Notes: generated by a model from the letters alone, not told the origin. A stretch of DNA of 64,000 nucleotides from Trametes villosa (GCA_002964805.2 PUDQ02000058.1:248001-312000), one strand, 5' to 3'; shown: positions 42,166 through 54,467, counted from the first letter of the stretch. Program-made: numbers and translations.

Positions 42166-43509
42166 ATGGCATCCGCCGTATCCGAAGGGTCCTGTAAGTT
42201 TGCGGCTACTGCGTAGTGCTCTCTAGACGCTGACTGTGGCTGTATTCCATTGATCAATCAGCCCATTCCGGCTCGCAGTGCGTACTCGCCCGGTATCTTG
42301 CGCATGGGCCCCACGTTAATCCTTCACGCGTAGAAACTACAGCGAGCAAGTTCCGCCAAACCTCTCCTTCAAATGCGCAGTGACCGACTCCAAGGGGCCC
42401 CGGCGGTCCATGGAAGACGCGCATTCAATTGTCGTCCCGTTCGGCGGTATCCGCGGACAAGGCTTTTTCGCGATTTTCGATGGCCACGCAGGAAAAGCGG
42501 CTGCAGAATGGTGTGGAGTGAACTTTGCGCCGGTATGGTCCTCCTGCCTCCCGTTTCACGCGCCACTTTGCCCATGATTACCATCCCAGAGTCTTGTGAA
42601 CGTCCTCCGCAAAGACAAGAGCGCGGCCATCCCGGACGTGCTCAATCAGACGTTCTACGAGGTGGACATGAGCCTCTCCAAGCTGTCCGAGGAGTCCGAT
42701 GGCAAGATGCACTCCGGGTGCACCGCGGTCACCGCGTTCCTGCGTCTCGAGGACGAGAACGGCGGCCAATCCTTCCTCCCGCCGGATTTTGAGCCGCTCG
42801 CGCCAAGCGTCTCGGGCGTGTCCAACGACGAAGGAAGTGCCGATGGAGAGCCATCGAAGAAGAGCGCGCCGAGTAAGCTCATGCATGCTATCAAGAGCCT
42901 GGGAAGCGTGTCTTCACACTCTCCCTCGTCTGCCGACACAGGCGATTCGCAGCCGTCCACCGTGACGGAGAAGATGTTCGTGCCCCCCGCGAACGTGCGC
43001 CGGGTGCTGTACTGCGCGAACGCAGGCGATGCCCGCGGCGTGCTGTGTCGCGCGGGCAGGGGCGTCCGGCTCACGTATGACCACAAGGGGTCGGATAAGC
43101 AGGAGGCGAAGCGCATCATGGACGCGGGCGGGTTCGTTATGAGCGGCCGTGTTAACGGCGTCCTCGCGGTCACGCGCAGTCTCGGCGACTCGTCCATGAA
43201 GGAATTCGTCGTCGGCTCTCCGTACACCACGGAGACCGAGCTCAGCGAGGAGGACGAGTTCCTGATCCTGGCCTGCGATGGGGTACGTGCCCTGATGCTA
43301 TCATACGCGCGCGCCACTCACATTCGGTTGATCAGCTGTGGGACGTGGTCAGCGACCAGGCCGCGGTCGAGCTCGTTCGCGGTATCGCGGACCCCCGCAA
43401 AGCAGCGGAGGAGCTCCTCGAGCACGCATACCGCAACTACTCCTCGGATAACGTCACCGTGCTCGTGGTGCGGTTCCGGGACCCTCCCGAGAACGTCCGC
43501 GCTAATTGA
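42166..43509 (+). CDS. PP2C-type protein phosphatase
   Basis: Five exons: 42166-42193, 42262-42292, 42334-42532, 42590-43282 and 43336-43509, giving 374 aa. PP2C motifs are in order: RRSMEDAHS, FAIFDGHAGKAAAEW, SGCTAVTAF, YCANAGDARGVLC, VLAVTRSLGDSSMK, LACDGLWDVVSDQAA and SSDNVTVLVVRF. All metal-binding Asp residues are present, so it should be an active Mn/Mg-dependent Ser/Thr phosphatase of the Ptc1 type, acting on stress MAP-kinase pathways in yeast. A Ser-rich insert of about 80 residues (between TAFLRLEDENGG and VLYCANAG) is unusual. The 31-nt second exon is required for frame. The upstream 516 bp (41,650-42,165) holds no gene. Confidence 0.9.
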
Positions 43510-44863
43510 CGGCGTCGCTATCGGGGCTCTGTCCTGCTGACACGGTATGCCCGCACCCCTTCCCCTCACACCCTCTGGTATCAGTCATTGACCGGCGCGC
43601 ACCCAGGCTCCGGAAAGCGTCGCGTCGATTCCTATACAAGCTGCCGCCGAAGTCGTCGTCGCCCGTCATACACGGATGAGGACCCGCCATACCCGCCCGA
43701 CCTCGTCGCGCCCCGCGCTCCGCCCCCGTTCCGCCCCCGGTGTCTTTTCTTTCGGGTCTCATCGTGCACGCGCCGCCCTCGCACCTCATATCGGACAGTC
43801 TGTATCATACTGGGTATCATATACGCAGCTACTTCACATATGTAGCGTTGAACGTGAATTCGGAACCGGTCTCTGGCAATGTAAATCTATAATCGTATCC
43901 GCAACGTTGGAGCCTCGGGTTACAGCGGGCCGCGTCGAGGAGTACCTGGGTAGACCTGGGTGTGTCGCCAGCGACAATGCATGGCCCTGAGCTAAACTCG
44001 GCCCTGGAGAAGGTTCTGGCGGAAGTGGGTTTGCCCGCAATCAGGCATTTCCCCCCGCTGTTATGGTTGGTGGGATGAACGATTTGCACCGTGAGGAGGA
44101 TCGGCATCGTTAGGCGAGAAGAAGTGCTGCTATTTTCCTCGAGGGAACTGCGGAGGGGATATGGGGTTGTGGGTGGTTATGGGTCCACTGCCGCATCCGC
44201 AACCGCTCTCGTCCACTGGACACTTCACTAGTGTACTAGAACTACAGCTCTCGTATCTCATGCACCGTAACCGGTTTGTAGCACAACTTTATCCGGGCCT
44301 CTGCGGGTTGCAGATGCATGAAATTAGCTGAATAGCCCCGGACCGCTCTGAAAATACGTCAGTGAGACGAGACTCCCGTGCCTCGGGCATCTCCTTTTTC
44401 GCTATAACGGCTAACAAAAATTGATACTATCGTATGCAACATGACAGACAAAGGCCTACTGCAGTCTGACAGAAATTGCTAGACGGAGCCTCGCGCGAAA
44501 CGTTGGCAACATCGAGGTTCGAACGCGCGCGAGGAAGTTCAGGGAAGTTCGCGAGAGGACACAGCGCCCGAACAAGCGCGCGCCTACGACGTCATAGCCG
44601 CGCTGTGCTTGGCACGATGCAGGCAAGCCTTCTCTCGCCGGCGCACCGCCCTCCTTGCTCTTCCTCCTCACCGCATCCCGGCGTTCTCCTCCCATCTCTC
44701 TCAGGTGCTCATCCCGCTCTTCCCCTCGCCTGCTCCACCAACTCTGTATAAAAGTCTTACTTCTTGCACGACCCGATCACGCTTTCTCTGAACGAAACAT
44801 AACCCTTAGCCACTCGCCCGCGACATTCACGAACAACCTCTGGCGGTGTAGAGCATCGTCGCT
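43510..44863. other. Intergenic region before PNS1
   Basis: No gene is supported in this 1.35 kb; the open frames on both strands lack motifs. The distal part is the PNS1 promoter, with a TATA box listed separately and CT-rich tracts after it. Confidence 0.5.
44746..44755 (+). promoter_or_regulatory. TATA box of PNS1
   Basis: GTATAAAAG lies about 115 bp upstream of the PNS1 ATG, followed by a pyrimidine-rich leader. Confidence 0.55.
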
Positions 44864-47401
44864 ATGTCTAACTGGCAACCCTCCTCGTCTCCACACCCAT
44901 ACCAGCCTGTCTACGGAGCCCCAGATCCCGGGCCCGCCCCATACTACGCGCAGACGTCCTACGCGCCCCCGCCTCCCCCACAGCCAGGATATGGCGGGGA
45001 CAGCAAGTCGCCTTACGCCGGCGAGCGGTTCAAGCCCAAGAAGAGGATCAACGACCCCATCTTCCTCATCCTCTTCATCGCGCAGGTGAGTCTGTCGTTA
45101 CGCGCTCGTGGCGCGTGGCGCTGAACCTGTCGGGCGCGGTGGGTAGTTGGTCGGCTTCGCCATCATCTCCGCCATAACGATCTCCAAATTCGGGGGCGGC
45201 CTGGGCGGCGGCGCGGGCTCGGGGAACACTGGCAGCAAGGTCACGCTCAACTAGTGAGTGTTCGATCCGACTTGCGCGTGCTGAATGGACCACTGAAACC
45301 TTCGCGTCCAGCCATACTGTGATCCTGCTGCTCTTCGTGACGGGCGCGGGCCTCGTGCTCTCGGCGTTCTACCTCATCCTTACGCGCGCGTTTACGAAAA
45401 TCATCATGCATATCACGCTAGTGCTCTCAATCTTGCTTAATATGTGAGTATTGAAACTGCTCGCCGTCGCCAGTGTTGCTGAAGACGTTCGCACTGCAGT
45501 GGAATCGCTGTATACTACTGGATCACGAAGTATTGGTGTAAGTATGCAGCATTTTGCCGGCATGTTTGCGCGTACTAACTGTTTCTCCAACCAGCCGGGG
45601 CTATTGTCTTCACGGTCATCGCTCTCGTGTCGGTACTCGCGTACTGGGGCTACCGCTCGCGTATACCCCTTGCGTCTCTTCTCCTGCAAGTCGTCATGGA
45701 TGTTGCCAAGCATCACCCAAGCGTCTACTTTGTTGCGTTCGTCGCGCTTATCCTGCAAGCCGCGCTCAGCGTGTAAGTGCGCGATTCCGACCCATTGTGG
45801 CCGAGTTTTGACGCATATATGCGCACTATAGGTGGTACACGTTCACCGTGATTGCTACGTAGGTTCTCCATCCTCCCGTAACGATGTGATTGGCTGACCG
45901 TGTTCCAGCTACGTGAGGTACACGCCGGGAAGCCCAAGTACGTGCTGTTCGCTCGCGCGCTCTCACCGGAACTGACAATTCAATCAGCCTGCGACTTTGG
46001 CGAGACCTGCTCCTCCGCAAAGGTCATCGGTTTCATCGTCTACGAGACGTTCTCGTTCCTCTGGACATCTCAGGTCATTGGGAACGTCGCCCTCGCGACT
46101 CTCGCCGGCGGACCCTTCGGCAGTACGTGCAACTGTCTGCGCAACTCTGTTCGCAGCTCACCCTGTGATGTACAGGCTGGTACTACTTCGGCCCGCGCGA
46201 GCAGGGTATGATGGTAAGCACCCGACGACCTTCAGCGTGCCGGGCATACTGGCTAATTGCTACCTTTCTGCCAGCCTGCGCACCCGACTCTCTCCTCGTT
46301 CGTCCGCGCCTCGACGCTCTCGCTGGGCTCCATCGCCTTCGGCTCGCTCATCGTCACGATCCTCGAGCTGATCAAGATGCTGCTCAACGTCGCGCGCAAC
46401 AGCGCCAACGCTGATGGTCACCGTGCGTGCCCTCCCGTTGCTGACCGTTGCTGGTCTCCCCGAGAAACGTTGATGCTGACCTTGATGTCCAGCGGTCGAG
46501 GCGTGCCTGGCGTTCTGCGCGGAGTGCTTCATCGGGTGCATTGAGAGCGCGGTCGAGTACTTCAACAGGTGCGTGGTTGTTGTTGTCTGAATGACTGTAT
46601 GCGGCGATGCTGATATGCTGCCTGGGTAGATACGCATACATTGAGATTGGTAGGCACCTCCTCATTCCGGAGTTGGACTTCATGTTGACACAGTGCAACA
46701 GCGCTATACGGCAAGCCGTACATCAGCGCCGCGAAGGACACTTGGCGGCTGTTCAAGGACCGCGGCATCGACGCGCTCATCAACGACTCCCTGGTCGGCA
46801 TGAGTGAGTGCTCCCGCCCCAATCTCGTGCCCGGCGGAATGCTGACCATTCCTCTCTAGCGTTGACGTGGGGCGCGTACGCGATCGGCCTCCTCTGCTCG
46901 CTGTTCGCGTACTTGTACCTCCGCTGTGAGTACCCTCGCTGAAGCTTTCGGTCCGATGGCTGCTGATGCTGTGACGCCGCTCTAGACACGCATCCGTCGT
47001 ACAACGTGGACGGGCAGTACACCGCGCCCGTGCTCGTCTTCGCGTTCCTCATCGGCCTGCAATGCTGTACGTCGCTTCGTGCCCATCTACGAGCTCTGGT
47101 AGCTGACTACGTTGCGCGTTCGCAGCGCTCACGCTCTCCTCCGCGATCGAGGCGGGTGTGTCCACCATGTACGTACTCGCTCCTCGACGCCGTAAGCTAC
47201 ATAACACTGACGACGATGCCGCACCGACAGCTTTGTGGGTCTGGGAGAGGACCCGCAGGTGCTCGCGATCCGTGCGCCGGCTCTGTTCGCGGTGCGTCTA
47301 TCTTGTTATGAGTGCAATGCGACGAGACTGACGGAGTCATGTATGTGTAGCTCATCGCGTCGACGTACCCGGAGGTCGTCCAAGGCGTGCCAAGGGTGTA
47401 G
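44864..47401 (+). CDS. PNS1: PNS1, choline-transporter-like (CTL) membrane protein
   Basis: Eighteen exons: 44864-45085, 45147-45253, 45312-45443, 45500-45537, 45595-45772, 45832-45858, 45909-45937, 45988-46122, 46176-46213, 46275-46422, 46493-46568, 46630-46649, 46702-46803, 46860-46925, 46986-47066, 47126-47168, 47231-47291 and 47351-47401, giving 517 aa. The N-terminus is Pro/Tyr-rich and cytosolic (YQPVYGAPDPGPAPYYAQ). About ten membrane segments follow. Family marks are YVRYTPGSP, the AVEYFNRYAYIEIALYGKPY block split over three exons, and SSAIEAGVSTIFVGLGEDPQ near the end. CTL proteins were named as choline transporters, but yeast Pns1 has no proven substrate. Every exon join keeps frame, and no domain is missing. 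Confidence 0.92.
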
Positions 47402-47956
47402 CGAGTTGTCATCGAGTATCGGTCGACGTAGTGGCGCGCGGTCGGCGACATCTGCGTGTACGCAGTGGAGATGACGTTCGATTCGGGCTTGCAATATATC
47501 TCGGCCGACGTTCAAGATCCTGTGCAGTGGCTCTCGGGTTGTCCGTCACATCTCAGCAGTGCTCAGCATGAGCTCACACTTTGGGTAAAGGGCAGTGGGA
47601 GTGTGTTGACCTGCCACTTGTTCAGAGAGATCCCCCACGGTAGCCCCGCGTGCACGACGCAAGAGACGGCAAAATCAACAGCAGTCACATTCATAGCGCT
47701 TTGAGCCGCGATAGCACGAGATACCAGTACAAAACGTAGCGACGGAGACGGGAAGATACACAATTGAGAATTGAGGATTCGTTGTCGCCGTTCGTGGCTG
47801 ACAGCCACGGCGCGGGCGTAGGCCATCCTTCTAGACCTATGTCCCCGCGCAGACTCTGCTTGACTCCGTGTGCGCAATGCATCACAGGTCGCGCTCAGTA
47901 TACGAGACCACTTCCGATGCCTTCAGGGGCCCGGTGGCGAGCATGAGGGCGCCTAA
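47402..47956. other. Intergenic region between PNS1 and K4
   Basis: This region contains the left copy of the repeat that brackets K4. No gene is supported. Confidence 0.5.
47645..47846. repeat. Left direct repeat bracketing K4
   Basis: This segment resembles 49,880-50,055 in the same orientation. Shared words include CACATTCATAGC, CACGAGATAC and TAGGCCATCCTTCTAG. The left copy has an extra block of about 35 bp. Read on the minus strand, both copies keep a frame with VLVSR and SAMNV, perhaps a gene remnant. Confidence 0.6.
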
Positions 47957-49589
47957 CTAGATCCGAAGAAAGCGTCGTACAGCCGCAACGACAGCGTACC
48001 CAACTTCGGTGGTGTTCAGCCAGCGCAGGAGGCGGGTAGTCCAGGAGAGGGGCGGTGGCCGGTGAGATTTCCATCTGGCTTGAAGCTCAGGACTGAGTTT
48101 GTCCCAGTAAAGCTCCGGGCTACCCATAGGCTCCAGGTCGAACTGGAGGGAGACGCGCGAGTCAAGCGTTTCTGAGGGGAGCCCTCCCTCGAGCTCGTGG
48201 AAGAAGCTGAGCGCTTCTTCTGCCGTCCACCGTTGATCGATGGCGTGCGTCGTCATTCTGCCGATGAAGGGCGCGAGAAGAGGGACGACGGGAATGGCCT
48301 CCTGTACACTTGTCAGCACATGCGATGATCTTTGCCCTGCTGTCCACTCGCCTTGAACCAGCACAGATACAGGTTGCCGAGACACGCCACGTCAAATGCA
48401 AACGGGTTATAGTGCCGCGCGCCTTGGTATACATCCACCGGATGGTAAAACTGTTTCCCCGTGAATGCCTCCCATGCCGGTCGACGACATCCTGTCAGAG
48501 ACATGTCGAGGGGTAGCTGTAGTGACAAGTCGAAGTCGAAAAGCGCATACGCCGCCGATGGCGATCGGGAGTGCTCCCGCAAGCGCTGGGTACAGCCCTC
48601 TGACGGAAAATCGTCGCAGTACCAATTGATCAGGATGTTGGTTTCGTCTATGTCCTGTGGGAGTGTTAGCTCCGCTGCATTGTATTGTATGGTGCGTACT
48701 GACTCTGTGCGCAATCCTGTGCTGATGAAGGAACGATAGCCCCTATGAACAGCACAGAACCGTGAGTTAGGACCAGGTGGCAGCACAGGCATAGCTACGC
48801 TCACCGATAAGGTGCAACGGATGAAAATCATCACTTGGCGGATACTATCGAGTTTATCGAGGGGAAACTTGGTGCCCCACCTTGATCAACCTCAGTACCA
48901 CCTTCAGAGGGATCGAGGACGACACGCATACCTTGGCATTACGACGAAGCTGAAGTTGTAAGGAGAGCCTATTATCGCCGTTGGAGGTAGGACGCCCACA
49001 AACGCGCGATTGTCGTACAGCGAGTTGCATTCTGCTAGGCACTTGTAGATCGAGTGCTCCATAGACCCTTTGTCTATGAGTTTGATCACTGCGTCGCGTT
49101 GACCGTCCTGGGCATAAGCGAACCTATTCTGCGATACGTCAGTACGCGTGGAAGACGACGCGCCTATTTCACTCACTAGGAGTAAGCCTCCCGGTGGCTC
49201 ATCTGGCTGCTCATGCAGACAACGGTACGCCATTGGATGTCTGATGGCGGAGGTGCCCCTCGGAAACGTCCAGGCGTTGTTGGAATTTAGGGAACATAGG
49301 TAGATACCCAGCGTCGCGAGAGGACGTCGGTATCCTTCCCAGAATGAGTGCATGTCGCAGAAGGGTTGCAAGTACATATCAAGCATAGCAGAGACGCTGC
49401 CTCCAATCAGCTAAGGACAGTGCCTCAGTACAGAAAATCAAAAAGTTGTGACCGAATCGACATGCATACCTGTGGCAGGGGCGACTCGAGAGCCCGTTCG
49501 GGGTCTCTCTGTGACGGCGTGAGGTCGCACACGATACAGTGGGGCACTGAACCAGTGTCTATTTGTATGGGCAGACTATCCCCCGCCAT
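47957..49589 (-). CDS. Kinase-like protein K4
   Basis: Exons (minus): 49470-49589, 49177-49410, 48932-49128, 48805-48880, 48704-48742, 48352-48654 and 47957-48301, giving 437 aa. The start is MAGDSLPIQID. Landmarks are AVIKLIDKGSMEHSIYKCLA, GLSFLHQHRIAHR joined to DIDETNILIN, and LFDFDLSLQLP in place of DFG. The C-terminus has WTAEEALSFFHELEG and PPLSWTTRLLRWL. It shares exon plan with K5 and K6 and more distantly with K1-K3. The last intron appears to begin with GC (AAG|GCGAGT) rather than GT. It is flanked by direct repeats. Confidence 0.78.
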
Positions 49590-50104
49590 TCCGATCAGTT
49601 AAAACGAAGTTTCAGGCCGAGATCCGTGAGTTATAGAGATAATACCCAGTGGTGGTGGTTCAAGGAGCAGTCTACGCGCATACACTGCGCATACGCGCTG
49701 ACCCGGACTTCGAAACTATTGAACTGCAGCGGCACCGCCACCGGCATAACCCCCAACCACGGTCATGGGCCAGTTGAAGCATGCCCACGCAGCCGCTAGC
49801 CTAACGACGCTCTAGATGCTTGAATGCGGTGTTTCTCTTCGGAAACTTACCGGTATGATCCCGCGTCGATTCCTCGGTCCTCGGAGAGTTCCCCCGTGAT
49901 AGACAATGAGAACAACAGTGCGATCACATTCATAGCACTCCGAGCGGCGGTATCACGAGATACAAGTACAAGTCGCAGCAACGGTAACAGGAACATTGGG
50001 AGATCGAGATTTGGCTGTAGGCGCGGCAGTAGGCCATCCTTCTAGGCCTATGCCTTACCCACAGCGAACTCTGTGCGCGCGACTCGGATGCCCGGGCCAG
50101 TGAG
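49590..50104. other. Intergenic region between K4 and H2
   Basis: This is the K4 upstream region and H2 downstream region. It contains the right copy of the K4-bracketing repeat. No gene is supported. Confidence 0.5.
49880..50055. repeat. Right direct repeat bracketing K4
   Basis: This is the partner of 47,645-47,846. The copies are about 2.2 kb apart, with K4 between them. Confidence 0.6.
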
Positions 50105-51171
50105 CTAGTCGCGGGTGACCCCCCGGGGGGGCACCGGGACTACCTTCGGGTCGGCGGGCTTGGCGTTGAGCAGGCGAATGTGCGCCGCTTCCTCTGGACG
50201 GGGTAGGCGCAGGCAGCTGTGGTGGACGTGGCCTTGGCAGCGCACCAACGGCTTATCTTCGATCTCCACAGCGACCGACGCCACGTAGCGTCTGCCGGTG
50301 ACGCGCCTGCTGTGCAGTCTTTGGCCATTCACGCCCTACCATAGCGAAACGCACAACGTCAGTAGCAGCTACGAGCCTGCATGTCACGGCGGCAAAACAT
50401 ACATCTCGCGAAGTGCCGGAACAGATCTGCACTCGGGTTCCGGGAGGTACGTTGATGGGGCCCAGCCCGTACAGCCGACTGTCGGGGGTGTTCACCCTGG
50501 AGATATTGACAATCCCACCGGGAGCTACGTAGACCTTGACAAACATGAGCATGCAGCTCTGGTACAATGGGAGAGCGAGACACGTACAATTTGTTTATCA
50601 TCGAAACCGACATCGTCTCTGGGTAGTGCTCCTTTGGCCGTGGAAAACTGCTTTCCGGTGGCAGCATTGACGCCGTCCTCCGACGTGTGTATCTCCGTGA
50701 TCTTCACGATGTCCCGCTTCCAGACACGATAGTGCGCGGTGGCCTTGGTCGGCTGGTTGCCAGACTGCTGCCCAGGTTGCTGCAAATGATACGAGACGGT
50801 AGGGTCAGTTTGCTAGAACGCCCGATACAGCTAGAACAAGAGCTCTCACCACCGTTGGGCTCTGCGGGTTCTCAGCGAACTTTTCAGCGAGCACAAACGT
50901 GCCTGCGGGGAATAGACCATTGACTTCCTCAGTGAGGACGAGCCATTTCCACTCGGTAGGCGGTGCCTGAAGATTAGAAAACTAGTAAACCACCGCAGCG
51001 TTGTCGAGTCAGTTGCACCGTTGGTATATCGCAATAAAGGGGTTATATACTTACAGGCCACTGCCAAGGGTGTTTGATACCGCCTGCAGCAGGGGGCGGC
51101 GTATGCCCTCTGGCTCGGAGCTGACCGGGCTGGGAGTACGTGGTCTGACGGCTGGGTGCGCGCGAACCCAT
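50105..51171 (-). CDS. H2, small protein of the same unrecognised family as H1
   Basis: Exons (minus): 51055-51171, 50850-50966, 50588-50779, 50403-50534 and 50105-50335, giving 262 aa. The start is MGSRAPSRQTTYSQPGQ, a basic, Pro-rich head. Blocks in the same order as H1 follow: GLFPAGTFVLAEKF, YRVWKRDIVKITEIHTSEDG, VYVAPGGIVNISRVN, INVPPGTRVQI and VASVAVEIEDKPLVRCQ. A Cys/His stretch (RCQGHVHHSC) near the end is not a recognised zinc motif. No signal peptide or membrane span is present. It lies between K5 and K4 on the same strand. A TATA box is found about 105 bp upstream. Function unknown. Confidence 0.65.
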
Positions 51172-51271
51172 GATCTGGATGACGAGTGAGGAGGACAGCA
51201 CGTCGAAGGTGGGGAGCAAGGGCAGCCTCGGCGGAGTGCCTGGCAGCTCCTAGGGGTGGTTTCGACGTACA

Positions 51272-51281
51272 CTTTTATATC
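51272..51281 (-). promoter_or_regulatory. TATA box of H2
   Basis: GATATAAAAG on the minus strand lies about 105 bp before the H2 ATG. Confidence 0.5.
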
Positions 51282-51880
51282 TGCAGGATCGCTGTAAGCC
51301 CGGTGTTCAGAAGAGTCATTCGGGCCAAGAGGACAACTCTCTGCCGAGCGGCTGTACGGGGGCCCCTAGGAACAAAGGCATGTCCCTGTAGGTGGATAAC
51401 ACGCACCTGTGCTGAGAATTCAGCCTCAAGTTCTGGAGCGACGCTGGGTGGGATCTCACGCAGGGCATAGGGGCGGTCACGTCTTTTGGCAGGTGACGCC
51501 GAAAGAAGCCTGGTGGTCTTAGGGCCCCGTATACATCGAGGCGCAAGAGAAGCGGTTCGGACAGCCCCCGGAAGGCGGAGGTCAAATGAAGGGACCCCAT
51601 CAGCCGACGTCAACCAGATGGCGATTCGCATGCTATACTTACATGGAAGATGACTCCTCGCGGCCCGCTAGCCAGCTATCCTGTTTCGTGCGGCTTCGAC
51701 GCTTGAGGGGTCCACAGATACTCAATCGATAACGCACCATAAGGGTGTCCAGCGGACCAAATGACTCCCGCGAGATCTGAGTGCGGGTGGTGCGGTGTCT
51801 GTAAGCGGGGGTGAACTGGACGAGCTTCTGTATTGCAATCAGAAGTGCCTGTCAGAAGACTCTGGTAGCTTCTCAACCAA
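51275..51880 (-). pseudogene. H3, probable remnant of a third H-family gene
   Basis: A minus-strand frame at 51,275-51,631 contains RPYALREIPPSVAPELEAEF followed by VPRGPRT. This resembles the H1 stretch KVYALRKINASIPDLRERY followed by VPRGTMGRV. A donor (GTAAGTATAG) near 51,644 suggests a further upstream exon, but no complete model could be joined and the 3' part would run into the H2 promoter. It may be a decayed or partial copy. Confidence 0.35.
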
Positions 51881-51927
51881 TCACGACGAGTAACGCCCGG
51901 GAACGCCGTTACATGGGGTAGATATCT

Positions 51928-53542
51928 CTAAATGTACAGGCTGCGACGTATAGACGAGATGACTGAGTCGCCGAGCTCGGTATCGGCGAGTCGTCGCAGG
52001 AAACGGGTGGTCCACGAGAGCGGGGGCGGCCGATAATCTCTCCACCGAGACCGGAAACTAGGCGGGAGTCGATTCCAGTATAGGTCGGGGTCGTCAAGGG
52101 CGTCGAGTTGGCGCTGTAGTGCGATACCGGTATCCAAGATATCGGAATGCACGTTCCCCTCGATTTGGACGACGAAATTGAGAGCTTCTTCGGCCGAGAA
52201 CCTGTCGTGTATGACGTGCGTGGTCATCTTGCTGAATAGGGGGGCGAGTAGAGGCATGGTCGGTATGGCATCCTACTCGGACGTGAGCGATGGTTATCAA
52301 CAAATTGTAACATACTCACCGCAAAGTAGAATGTGAATAAATTTCCGAGACACGCGACATCGAATGCAAAGGGATTGTAGTCTCGCTCTCCCTGGTCGAC
52401 ATCAGCTGGGTGATAAAACCTCACGCCCCTGAAGGACTCTTCACGAGGCAGGCGACAGGTCTTGAGAGACGTCTCAGGCGGGAGCTGCAGCGAGAGATCA
52501 AAGTCGAATAGGGCATAGAATGCCGTCGCCGATCCGTAGTGGTAGCGTAAGGACTGTTTTGCGTGACTCAATGAGCCGTCGTTGCAGTACCAATTGATGA
52601 GAATGTTGCCTTCGTGGATATCCTATCAACGTGTCAGACAATTGCCGACCCGAGAGCTTCGGAACACACCCTGTGCGCTATGCGCTGCTTGTGTAAGAAC
52701 GAGAGACCCTGCGAGAGGGAAAGCTGTCAAAATCCGCGTCATGGGTTATGAAGCACGCGACACTCACCGTCAACGTACACCGGATGAACGTCATGACTTG
52801 GCGAACGGTATCGAAGTCCACGGGGCTCAGTTGCCTGCCCCACCTACGTCTCGCTCAGATGGATTTCATGCGCTGAAGTGGAGCTGTACGAACAGGGGCA
52901 TCGCAATGAAGGCGAATCCGTAAGGAGAGTCCACGATTGCCGTTGGGGGCAGAACGCATGCAAACGCGCGACTGTCGTACAGAGCCTTGCACTGTGATAG
53001 CTTGTTGTATATCTTGTACTCCATGGTTCCTTTATCGATGATTTTGATGAAGATGTCTCGACCATGCGCCTCCCGGCCGTATGCGAAACGAGTTTGCTGC
53101 CGGGTACGTTAGTCGTGAGCAATAGGCCATTCATGAACCACTTGCCATGCATCGAAACTTCTCGGGGTCTGCCCGTCCATGCATGCACCGTATAGCAAAA
53201 GGTAGAGAATTGCAGGCATTGGGTTCCGGATCGAAAAGGTAGGAGGTCCCCAGCGGTAACCGTGGACAAAGAGTGATTCCGAGCGCTGCGAAGTGGCTGC
53301 GATAGCCGTCCCAGAAGGCGTCCAAACTGTAGTTGAGATGATAGCCAAGCTCAATGAGCTCAGCAACTGAAGAAGTGTCAAGCTGGCCAACATGGTGCTC
53401 AGCGTAGCAGGGCAAGTGATGGCTTGGGACTTACTTGTGGGAGCGGCGGCTCGGACTCACGCCCGGAGGTGTTCGCGAAAGAGTGTATCAGGCAGCCTGA
53501 AGCAGCTGTCCCTTGCTCCTCAGTAATCAGCTCTTTAACCAT
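51928..53542 (-). CDS. Kinase-like protein K5
   Basis: Exons (minus): 53435-53542, 53146-53382, 52894-53096, 52768-52843, 52670-52708, 52320-52622 and 51928-52272, giving 436 aa. The start is MVKELITEEQGTAASG, matching K6. Landmarks are IFIKIIDKGTMEYKIYN, GLSFLHKQRIAHR joined to DIHEGNILINWY, and LFDFDLSLQLPPETSL. The second intron begins with GCAAGT; the equivalent intron of K6 does too, and using it is the only way to keep frame. It lies upstream of H3/H2 on the same strand. Confidence 0.8.
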
Positions 53543-53819
53543 TTGGACGTTTCGCCGAAGGGTACACAAGAGAAGTAAGCTAGGATTTACGTGGTAGTTC
53601 ACGAAGTTCAACAGTCGCGAGTTCACGAGCGCTCGCTCGACGAGGTTGGATTATAGCACTGCCACCCCGCCACGTGGATGACGCGTTAAGAACTCAGCCC
53701 GACATCGGACCAGCGTGGCCCGGCCTCTCGCTCGCGCTCAGATATTCAGCACGTCAATACTAAGAGCTGGGCTTCTGTGGGGCGTCTTGAAGAATAAATT
53801 CCGATAATTCAGACCACTA

Positions 53820-54347
53820 TCAGCTACTACATGAACGCTTAGAGCAGTGTAATCGATGAACCGTACGAGGCTTCGAGGCGGTGATGCCTGGGAAACGATG
53901 TCGCCAGAGGCCCAACTGTTCAGACATCGGACAAGGCTTGAGAATGCAAAAGATGGCACTGCGCAGCATGGCGACGGCGGGAGGGGGATTGGAGTTCCCG
54001 AAGAGAAGAAGCACGGCAACGTGCGCAGCCCCCGAAGACAAATGCCTGAAGGCTCCGGACAAACGCGGACGTCGACTCTTCACAGAGAAACCCCGATTGA
54101 TGGGCATGACATGTGGAGGGGTGAGATACCGTTGGCGCATTCCGGTTGAAGAGACCCCGGTTAAAGAGACCGGAGAAGCAGGGCCTGTGCATGCGTGGGT
54201 CGCGCGTAGCGGCTCGGAGGACGTCGGCACCGCGGACTTCGACTCAAGCCGCCCCAGGCAAGTCAGACGAAATGCGCGCAGATTTGGGTTGTTCATTGTG
54301 GATACGTCCACGGACGCGATATGATTTTCAAATCGGTAGGCGTCCAT
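53820..54347 (-). CDS. Open frame of 175 aa between K5 and K6, doubtful gene
   Basis: An uninterrupted frame starts at a real ATG (MDAYRFENHIASVDV) and ends in a Cys/Ser/Arg-rich tail. There is one hydrophobic stretch (AAHVAVLLLFGN). No homologue or repeat partner is recognised in the window, and open frames also exist on the plus strand, so it may not be coding. Confidence 0.2.
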   Translation of the reverse strand: MDAYRFENHIASVDVSTMNNPNLRAFRLTCLGRLESKSAVPTSSEPLRATHACTGPASPVSLTGVSSTGMRQRYLTPPHVMPINRGFSVKSRRPRLSGAFRHLSSGAAHVAVLLLFGNSNPPPAVAMLRSAIFCILKPCPMSEQLGLWRHRFPGITASKPRTVHRLHCSKRSCSS

Positions 54348-54467
54348 GGTCAGTGCCGCGAGGAAGCTCTTCGCGGCGGAGGCTTATCGATACCGCAGGC
54401 CGTAAGAGTCTTCCCGCGCTCGCAGCACGAAGGGAGAATCGCAATCGTGACACGAGCGTGCGGATCG

